From Alphaproteobacteria bacterium (GTDB lineage: Bacteria; Pseudomonadota; Alphaproteobacteria; GCA-002720895), in assembly GCA_022450705.1 (NCBI GenBank), contig JAKUPP010000004.1:1-49135 (forward strand): a stretch of 49,135 nt of DNA, given 5' to 3'. The first letter of the stretch is position 1; the number at the start of each line of letters is the position of its first letter. Below the pieces are notes generated by a model, which ran no database searches, was not told where the DNA came from, and worked only from the letters and a program-made list of their open reading frames with translations. Shown here one piece after another: positions 41,697 through 49,135 of the stretch. The position numbers were made by a program, and so were the translations under genes.

Positions 41697-44600
41697 GCTT
41701 TTTTGCGTAGTTTTTGGTTTTTTTGCAGCTTTTTTCTCGATTAGAGCTAGAATTTCTTTATCTTTTTCTATTGCACTTTTTTTGTATCGCCTTACTTTGC
41801 TACCAGTACCAGCCGGTATCAATCTTCCAACAATTACATTTTCTTTTAAGCCCCTTAATCTATCAGTTTTATTATTAACAGCAGCATCTGTTAAAACCCT
41901 AGTAGTTTCTTGGAAAGAAGCAGCGGAAATAAAGGATTTTGTTTGCAATGCAGCTTTAGTAATACCTTGTAATAAAACTTTTCCTGTCGCTTGTTTTTTT
42001 TTATCTTTTTCTAATTTTTTGTTAGTTTCATTAAATACATCCTTAAAAACTGTTTCTCCAGGAATAAAAGTTGAATCACCGCTTTCTAAAATAGTTACTT
42101 TTTTTAACATTTGCCTTAAAATTACCTCAATATGTTTGTCATTTAATTGGACACCTTGCAATCTATAAACATCTTGTATTTCATTTATCATAAAATTTGC
42201 AAATTCAACATTTCCTAAAACTTCTAAAATATCATGAGGTGTTGGTTGGCCATCTACAATTAGATCGCCCTTATTTATTAAATCTCCTTCATTTACATTT
42301 ACGTGTTTACCCTTTGGAACAAAATATATTTTTTCTGGTTCTTTTTTATCAGTTGGTTCAACAATAATTGCTCTTTTTGCTTTATAATCCTTACCCCATT
42401 TTACAACACCGTCAGTAGCGCATAAAATACCATGATCTTTTGGTTTACGTGCCTCAAATAAATCAGCAACTCTTGGCAAGCCACCTGTGATATCTTTTGA
42501 TTTAGATGTTTCTCTAGGAATCCTAGCTATAACGGTTCCTGCTGTTATTTTTGTTCCTTTAGCTACGCTTAAAACTGCTTCTATAGGAAGAAAATATTTA
42601 GCTTCTTTATTTTTTGCAGTTTTAATTATTTTTCCTTTTTCATCTACTAATTTAATTTGAGGTTTTAAATCTTTACTTTTTGGATTTAATTTCCAATCAA
42701 TAATTGCTCTATGCGAAATACCAGTTGATGCATCAACAGTTTCTCTTGATGTAAATCCATCAAGAACATCCTCGTATTCCACTATCCCATTTTTTTCTGA
42801 AATAATTGGTATAGTATATGGATCCCATGAAGCTATTACATCTTCTGGTTTAACTTTTTTTCCATCATCTACAAATAATTTTGCTCCATATGGAATATGG
42901 TTATATGATTTTTCTTTATTTGTACTAGAATCTAAAAAAAGCACCTTACAATTTCTGCTCATTACTATTAATTGGCCTTCACTATTTTTAACAGTAGAAT
43001 TATTTTGTATTTTAATCTTTGCATTATGGTTTGAAACTATACTTGATTGAACAGTAGCTTGTGTTGCTGCCCCACCTATGTGAAAAGTTCTCATTGTTAA
43101 TTGTGTCCCAGGCTCGCCTATTGATTGGGCAGCTTGTATGCCTACGGCTTCGCCCATATTAACTATAATACCTCTAGCTAAATCTCTTCCATAACATTTT
43201 TGACATACTCCATCTATTGTTTCGCAAAATAAAGGTGATCTTACTTTCACAGTTTCAATATTAGCATCATAAATTTGTTTAATAGATTTCTCATCAAGAA
43301 CATCCCCTTTAGATAAAATCTTTTTCTTACTAGTTTTTTCAACAGAATATAAATCTTCTGCTATAGTTCTTCCAAGTATTCGTTCTCCAAGCGATGCAAT
43401 TACAGCGCCGTTTCTAATTACAGCTGAAACTTCGATGTGGAGTTTAGTATTACAATCTTCTTCTACTATCACAACGTCTTGTGAAGAATCAACAAGACGT
43501 CTCGTTAAATAACCTGAGTTTGCAGTTTTTAATGCTGTATCTGCAAGACCTTTTCTTGCGCCATGTGTTGAATTAAAATATTCAAGAACTGTAAGACCTT
43601 CTTTAAAATTTGAAGTTATTGGAGTTTCAATAATTTCGCCTGTAGGTTTGGCCATTAAACCTCTCATTCCTGCTAATTGTTTTAACTGGGCGGCAGAACC
43701 TCTTGCTCCTGAGTCAGACATCATAAATACAGAATTGATTTTATTTGTGTTTCTTGTTTTCTCGATTTCATCAGTCATTGCTGAGGCAACGGAATCTGTG
43801 CATTGAGACCAAGTATCAATTGTTTTATTGTATTTCTCTTTTTTGGTAATAATTCCATTTAAATATTGTTGATCATAGTTTTTGATATCTTTTTTAGCTT
43901 CATTTACTAACTGATCTTTTTCCTTTGGAATTATAAGATCATCTTTACCAAAAGAAATGCCAGCTCTACACGCATGTTCAAAACCTAAAACCATTATTTT
44001 ATCACAAAATTTAACGGTTTCTGTTTGTCCACAATGTCTATAAATTGCATCTATGACATTACTTACTTCTTTTTTTGTTAAAATCTTATTTATCAAACTT
44101 AATTCTATTTTTGGATGCTTAGGTAAAATTTCATAAATCATCATCCTTCCAGCAGTAGTTTCAATTATGGCACTTTCTTCTTTATTGTCTTCATTCATGA
44201 AATTGCATCTACATTTAATTTTAGAATGTAATGTTATTTTTTTTGCTAATAAAGCATGTTCTATTTCTGCAATATCAATAAATGCCATTCCAGCGCCTTT
44301 ATCTTCTTCAAACATTAAACTTAAATAATAAATTCCTAAAACCATATCCTGGGTAGGAACAATTATTGGTTTTCCACTAGATGGACTTAAAATATTGTTA
44401 GTAGACATAATTAAAACTCTTGCTTCTAGTTGCGCTTCTAATGATAGCGGAACATGGACTGCCATTTGATCGCCATCAAAATCTGCATTAAATGCTGTGC
44501 AAACTAATGGGTGCAACTGAATTGCTTTGCCTTCAATTAGCATAGGTTCAAAAGCTTGGACTCCTAATCTATGTAAAGTTGGAGCGCGATTTAATAATAC

Positions 44601-45875
44601 CGGATGTTCTTTTATAACTTCTTCCAAAATATCCCAAACTTCTGGTTTTTCTTTTTCTACTAATTTCTTAGCAGTTTTAATAGTATTAGATAATCCGTAC
44701 TGCTCTAATTTTGAATATATAAATGGTTTAAAAAGTTCTAAAGCCATTTTTTTTGGAATTCCACATTGATGTAATAATAAATGAGGGCCTGGAACAATTA
44801 CAGATCTTCCAGAATAATCAACTCTTTTACCTAATAAATTTTGTCTAAACCTTCCTTGCTTACCTTTTAACATTTCAGACAAAGATTTAAGTGGTCTTTT
44901 ATTTGATCCAAGAATTGCCCTTCCTCTTCTTCCATTATCAAAAAGCGCATCGACTGCTTCTTGAAGCATTCTTTTTTCATTTTTTATAATTATGTCTGGT
45001 GCATTTAACTCTATTAATCTTCTTAATCTGTTATTTCTATTAAGAACTCTTCTATATAAATCATTGAGGTCGGACGTAGCAAATCTACCACCATCTAATG
45101 GTACAAGAGGTCTTAAGTCAGGAGGAATAACAGGTAAAACTTCCAATATCATCCAATCGGGTTTTACTTTAGATTTAGAAAAAGCATTTAATAATTGTAG
45201 TCTTTTTAAAAGTTTTAATTTTGTAATATCTGATTTTGTTGTTTCAATATTAACTTGTACTGCCTTAATTTCTTTTTCAATTTTTAGCTCACTAAGTAAT
45301 CTTTTAATTATTTCAGCGCCTATTCCTACTTCAAACTTTCCTTCTCCATACTTTTCAATCAGTTCTTGATATTTTTCTTCAGTTATAGTTTCTCGTTGTT
45401 TAAGATCAGTTAAGCCTGGCTCTATCACTATGTATTCTTCAAAATACAAAACCTTTTCTAATGATTTTAAAGTAATATCAAGTAACGTGCCTATTCTGCT
45501 TGGAAGCGATTTAAAAAACCAAATATGTGCAACTGGTGCTGCTAGTTCTATATGGGCCATTCTTTCTCTTCTAACTTTTGAAAGTGTAACCTCTGTACCG
45601 CATTTTTCACATATGATACCTTTATATTTCATTCCTTTATATTTTCCACATATACATTCGTAATCTTTTGTTGGGCCAAAAACCTTACCACAGAACAAAC
45701 CATCTTTTTCAGGTTTAAAAGTTCGATAATTAATAGTTTCAGGTTTTCTAATTTCTCCAAAAGACCAAGAACGGATTTTGTCAGGACTTGAAATAGATAT
45801 ATTTATAGTATCAAAATCTTCTACTTCAGCCGAAGATCTTTTAGTTGTTTCAAAAATTTTTTTAGTTAATGACAT
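41688..45875 (-). CDS. rpoC: RNA polymerase beta' subunit
   Basis: [20 protein letters not shown] catalytic motif, Zn-binding [20 protein letters not shown]. Confidence 0.98.
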   Translation of the reverse strand: MSLTKKIFETTKRSSAEVEDFDTINISISSPDKIRSWSFGEIRKPETINYRTFKPEKDGLFCGKVFGPTKDYECICGKYKGMKYKGIICEKCGTEVTLSKVRRERMAHIELAAPVAHIWFFKSLPSRIGTLLDITLKSLEKVLYFEEYIVIEPGLTDLKQRETITEEKYQELIEKYGEGKFEVGIGAEIIKRLLSELKIEKEIKAVQVNIETTKSDITKLKLLKRLQLLNAFSKSKVKPDWMILEVLPVIPPDLRPLVPLDGGRFATSDLNDLYRRVLNRNNRLRRLIELNAPDIIIKNEKRMLQEAVDALFDNGRRGRAILGSNKRPLKSLSEMLKGKQGRFRQNLLGKRVDYSGRSVIVPGPHLLLHQCGIPKKMALELFKPFIYSKLEQYGLSNTIKTAKKLVEKEKPEVWDILEEVIKEHPVLLNRAPTLHRLGVQAFEPMLIEGKAIQLHPLVCTAFNADFDGDQMAVHVPLSLEAQLEARVLIMSTNNILSPSSGKPIIVPTQDMVLGIYYLSLMFEEDKGAGMAFIDIAEIEHALLAKKITLHSKIKCRCNFMNEDNKEESAIIETTAGRMMIYEILPKHPKIELSLINKILTKKEVSNVIDAIYRHCGQTETVKFCDKIMVLGFEHACRAGISFGKDDLIIPKEKDQLVNEAKKDIKNYDQQYLNGIITKKEKYNKTIDTWSQCTDSVASAMTDEIEKTRNTNKINSVFMMSDSGARGSAAQLKQLAGMRGLMAKPTGEIIETPITSNFKEGLTVLEYFNSTHGARKGLADTALKTANSGYLTRRLVDSSQDVVIVEEDCNTKLHIEVSAVIRNGAVIASLGERILGRTIAEDLYSVEKTSKKKILSKGDVLDEKSIKQIYDANIETVKVRSPLFCETIDGVCQKCYGRDLARGIIVNMGEAVGIQAAQSIGEPGTQLTMRTFHIGGAATQATVQSSIVSNHNAKIKIQNNSTVKNSEGQLIVMSRNCKVLFLDSSTNKEKSYNHIPYGAKLFVDDGKKVKPEDVIASWDPYTIPIISEKNGIVEYEDVLDGFTSRETVDASTGISHRAIIDWKLNPKSKDLKPQIKLVDEKGKIIKTAKNKEAKYFLPIEAVLSVAKGTKITAGTVIARIPRETSKSKDITGGLPRVADLFEARKPKDHGILCATDGVVKWGKDYKAKRAIIVEPTDKKEPEKIYFVPKGKHVNVNEGDLINKGDLIVDGQPTPHDILEVLGNVEFANFMINEIQDVYRLQGVQLNDKHIEVILRQMLKKVTILESGDSTFIPGETVFKDVFNETNKKLEKDKKKQATGKVLLQGITKAALQTKSFISAASFQETTRVLTDAAVNNKTDRLRGLKENVIVGRLIPAGTGSKVRRYKKSAIEKDKEILALIEKKAAKKPKTTQKSTR

Positions 45876-45881
45876 ATATTT

Positions 45882-48800
45882 TTAAACCTCTGCACTTTTT
45901 AATTGTACATCTAGAGCCAAAGATCTTAATTCTTTTACTAGAACATTAAAAGATTCTGGTATACCTGAATGAAAATCGTGTTGTCCCCTTACAATTGCTT
46001 CATATACTTTTGTCCTTCCAGCTACATCGTCAGATTTTACTGTCAACATTTCTTGCAAAGTATATGATGCTCCGTATGCTTCTAAGGCCCAAACTTCCAT
46101 TTCTCCAACCCTTTGCCCTCCAAATTGTGCTTTACCACCTAAAGGTTGTTGTGTAACAAGACTATAAGGTCCAATTGATCTTGCATGTAGCTTCTCATCT
46201 GCCAAGTGGTGTAATTTTAACATATAAATATAGCCGACAGTTATTTGTCTATCAAAATACTCTCCTCTTCTTCCATCTATAAGCTTAACTTGGCCAGAAT
46301 TATCTAAATTTGATCTTTCAAAAAAATAATTAATATCATTTTCTTTTGCTCCATCAAAAACTGGAGTTGAAATAGAAACGCCCTTTTTTATTTCAGATTT
46401 ATAATCTAGCAACTCTTTTTTATTACTAAATATTTGATCCACAATATTTTTGTCATATAAAAGTTTTAAATTTTCCTCAAGCTCTTTCTTTTGATTGTTT
46501 TTTAAATACTCATCAATTAGTTTGCAAATTTGTTTTCCTAAACCAGCGCAAGCCCAACCTAAATGAGTCTCAAGAATTTGTCCAACATTCATACGTGATG
46601 GAACGCCAAGAGGGTTTAATAAAATATCAACTGGTGTGCCATCTTCTAAATGAGGCATGTCCTCCACCGGGACAATCTTTGAAATACAACCTTTATTACC
46701 GTGGCGACCTGCCATTTTATCACCAGCTTGTAATTTTCTTTTCGTTGCTACAAAAACTTTTACCATTTTCATAACTCCAGGTGGTAATTCATCTCCTAAT
46801 TGTAGCTTCTCAACTTTTATTTGAAATCTATTCTCTAAATTTTTTAGTTCATCATCAAAACTTTTAATTAATTGCTGAATTTTCTCCTGTTTTTTTGAGT
46901 TTTTTATAGAAATTTTTCTAAGATCTTTTATTCCAATATCTTCAATATCATTCATTTCTATGTTTTGATTTTTTTTTAAATTTTTTGGTCCTTTTGATAC
47001 TTGGTTATCAATAAGATTTTTTCTCAAAATTTGTGAAAATGATTCTTCTAATATTGCTCTTTCATCATCTCTATCTTTAGCTAAACTTTCAATTTCAGAT
47101 CTCTCAATAGCTAAAGATCTTTCATCTTTTTCTATACCTCTTCTATTAAAAACTCTTACTTCAACAACAGTTCCTGCGTCCCCTGGCGGAACTCTTAAAG
47201 AAGTATCACTTACATCAGTTGATTTCTCACCAAAAATTGATCTTAACAACTTTTCTTCAGGAGAAATTGTTGTGTGTGCTTTTGGAGTAATTTTACCTAC
47301 TAAAATATCTCCTGCTTTTACTTCAGCACCTATATAAATAATCCCTGCTTCATCAAGATTTTTTAATGCTTCATCTCCTACGTTTGGAATATCTCTGGTA
47401 ATTTCTTCTTGCCCTAGCTTAGTGTCCCTAGACATAACATCATATTCTTCGATATGAACAGAGGTAAAGGTGTCATTTTTTACAACTTTTTCAGACATAA
47501 TTATTGCATCTTCGAAGTTGTAACCTTGCCATGGCATAAATGCTACTAAAATATTTTTACCTAAAGCTAGCTCACCTTTAGATGTAGCTGGCCCGTCTGC
47601 AATAATCTCGCCTGCTTTTATATAATCTCCTTTTTTTAACAATGGCACTTGGTTAATACATGTACTTTGATTGGATCTTTGAAATTTCTTCAAATTATAT
47701 ATATCTACTCCGGATTGATTTTGAGATGGGTTAGTTGCACTAACAACTATTCTTCCTGAATCGACACTATCTACTTTTCCATCTCTTTTTGCAACAATTG
47801 TAACGCCTGAATCTTTTCCTACTGACTCCTCCATTCCAGTTCCAACAAATGGTGCGTCTGGTCTTAATAGAGGAACAGCTTGTCTCATCATATTGGATCC
47901 CATTAATGCTCTATTTGCATCATCATTCTCTAAAAATGGAATTAATGCACTTGCTACAGAAACTAATTGTTTTGGAGAAACATCCATAAAATCTACAGTG
48001 GATGGATTAGCGATTAGAAATTCTCCTCCTTGTCTAGCACTTATTAATTGATCGATTATCTTTCCATTTGGATCAATTTTAGTATTGGCCTGAGCTATTG
48101 TATATTTTTGTTCCTGGTCAGCTGCTAAAAAAACAATTTCTTCAGTAACTTTTTCATTAACAACTTTTCTATAAGGACTTTCTATTAGTCCATATTTATT
48201 TACTCTAGAGTATGTTGCTAATGAATTTATTAAACCGATATTAGGTCCTTCAGGAGTTTCAACCGGACATATTCTACCATAATGAGTTGGGTGTACATCT
48301 CTTACTTCAAAACCTGCTCTTTCTCTAGTTAAACCACCTGGACCTAATGATGAAACTCTTCTTTTATGAGTAATTTCTGAGAGCGGATTTGTTTGATCCA
48401 TAAATTGTGATAATTGAGATGTTCCAAAAAATTCTCTGAGAATTGAAACTGCCGGTTTTGAATTAATTAAATCTTGAGCTGTTGCTGTAAAAATATCAAT
48501 TGATGACATTCTTTCTTTAATTGCTCTTTCCATTCTAACGAGGCCAATTCTGTATTGATTTTCTATTAATTCGCCAACAGATCTAACTCTTCTATTACCT
48601 AGATGATCAATATCATCTTTATTTCCTTTTTTATCATTTAAAAGCAAAAGATGTCTTGCAATTTGTAAAATATCATTTGAAGTAAGAACGTTTACTGTTT
48701 CTTTAATTTTTAATTCGCTTCTAATATTTAATTTATATCTTCCTACCTTCGATAAATCATATCTTTCAGGATTAAAAAAAAGATTATTAAAAAGATTCTC

Positions 48801-49135
48801 AGCTGCTTCTAAAGTAGGAGGTTCTCCTGGTCTAAGATTCTTATAAATATCTATTAACGATTCCTCTCTGTTTAAATTTAAATCAGAATGGACTGTATTT
48901 CGTAAAGCTGCTCCAACATTAACGTGATCAACATTTAAAATTTTAATATTCTTAATTTTATTCTTTTTAAAATTTTCTAAATCTTTATCGGTTATTTCAT
49001 CTCCTGCTTCAAAAAGAATTTCTCCTGTGCTTTCATTAATAATATCTTCTGCTAAATACCTTCCTATAATCGCTTGATCGTTTAAGAAAAATTCTTTTAA
49101 TCCTTCTTTTTTAAGTTTTTTTGCTTCATCAAATA
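45882..49135 (-). CDS. rpoB: RNA polymerase beta subunit, N-terminus beyond the window
   Basis: [40 protein letters not shown]; the frame stays open upstream of 48647 ([31 protein letters not shown]...VGRYKLN...[22 protein letters not shown]). Confidence 0.97.
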   Translation of the reverse strand, partial: FDEAKKLKKEGLKEFFLNDQAIIGRYLAEDIINESTGEILFEAGDEITDKDLENFKKNKIKNIKILNVDHVNVGAALRNTVHSDLNLNREESLIDIYKNLRPGEPPTLEAAENLFNNLFFNPERYDLSKVGRYKLNIRSELKIKETVNVLTSNDILQIARHLLLLNDKKGNKDDIDHLGNRRVRSVGELIENQYRIGLVRMERAIKERMSSIDIFTATAQDLINSKPAVSILREFFGTSQLSQFMDQTNPLSEITHKRRVSSLGPGGLTRERAGFEVRDVHPTHYGRICPVETPEGPNIGLINSLATYSRVNKYGLIESPYRKVVNEKVTEEIVFLAADQEQKYTIAQANTKIDPNGKIIDQLISARQGGEFLIANPSTVDFMDVSPKQLVSVASALIPFLENDDANRALMGSNMMRQAVPLLRPDAPFVGTGMEESVGKDSGVTIVAKRDGKVDSVDSGRIVVSATNPSQNQSGVDIYNLKKFQRSNQSTCINQVPLLKKGDYIKAGEIIADGPATSKGELALGKNILVAFMPWQGYNFEDAIIMSEKVVKNDTFTSVHIEEYDVMSRDTKLGQEEITRDIPNVGDEALKNLDEAGIIYIGAEVKAGDILVGKITPKAHTTISPEEKLLRSIFGEKSTDVSDTSLRVPPGDAGTVVEVRVFNRRGIEKDERSLAIERSEIESLAKDRDDERAILEESFSQILRKNLIDNQVSKGPKNLKKNQNIEMNDIEDIGIKDLRKISIKNSKKQEKIQQLIKSFDDELKNLENRFQIKVEKLQLGDELPPGVMKMVKVFVATKRKLQAGDKMAGRHGNKGCISKIVPVEDMPHLEDGTPVDILLNPLGVPSRMNVGQILETHLGWACAGLGKQICKLIDEYLKNNQKKELEENLKLLYDKNIVDQIFSNKKELLDYKSEIKKGVSISTPVFDGAKENDINYFFERSNLDNSGQVKLIDGRRGEYFDRQITVGYIYMLKLHHLADEKLHARSIGPYSLVTQQPLGGKAQFGGQRVGEMEVWALEAYGASYTLQEMLTVKSDDVAGRTKVYEAIVRGQHDFHSGIPESFNVLVKELRSLALDVQLKSAEV

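Noticed and set aside
24861-45663. Many plus-strand ORFs of 60-190 aa opposite the ribosomal and RNA-polymerase genes (for example 39921-40496, 44992-45369, 41695-42168)
   Set aside because: They are antisense to strongly conserved coding genes, lack recognisable domains and look like open-frame shadows of AT-rich codon usage.

Overview
The window is about 49 kb of very AT-rich, densely packed alphaproteobacterial chromosome in a streamlined, Pelagibacterales/SAR11-like style; taxonomy is inferred from gene content and composition only. The right-hand ~25 kb (about 24.5-49.1 kb, all on the minus strand) is the rpoB-rpoC / str / S10-spc-alpha transcription and translation block. The left-hand part mixes accessory and housekeeping genes. 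From about 0.1 to 7.9 kb there is a phosphonate biosynthesis locus with a lipid/phosphonolipid-like character: phosphonopyruvate decarboxylase, a PhyH-type dioxygenase, AEP transaminase, a UPF0104/LPG-synthase-TM-like membrane protein, two CDP-alcohol phosphotransferases, a stand-alone nucleotidyltransferase and a PepM-nucleotidyltransferase fusion. Next come an alpha/beta hydrolase with a POT transporter, then nrdR, oxyR, an unannotated 25-aa PqqA-like peptide gene with its own terminator, a family-5 UDG, msrA, a PII gene with glnA, a gcrA-like gene, metE, mgtE, tRNA-Leu(GAG) and the pccAB genes. The observations most worth following up are: (1) the phosphonate/CDP-alcohol cluster, including one CDP-alcohol phosphotransferase whose final motif Asp is replaced by Val; (2) the PqqA-like peptide gene beside oxyR with no other pqq genes in the window; (3) a PII protein that keeps Tyr51 next to a glutamine synthetase whose adenylylation Tyr appears to be Phe; (4) an uncharacterised 50-aa ORF at 7987-8139; and (5) low-complexity extensions on many ribosomal proteins. 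All calls come from reading the sequence; no database search was run.
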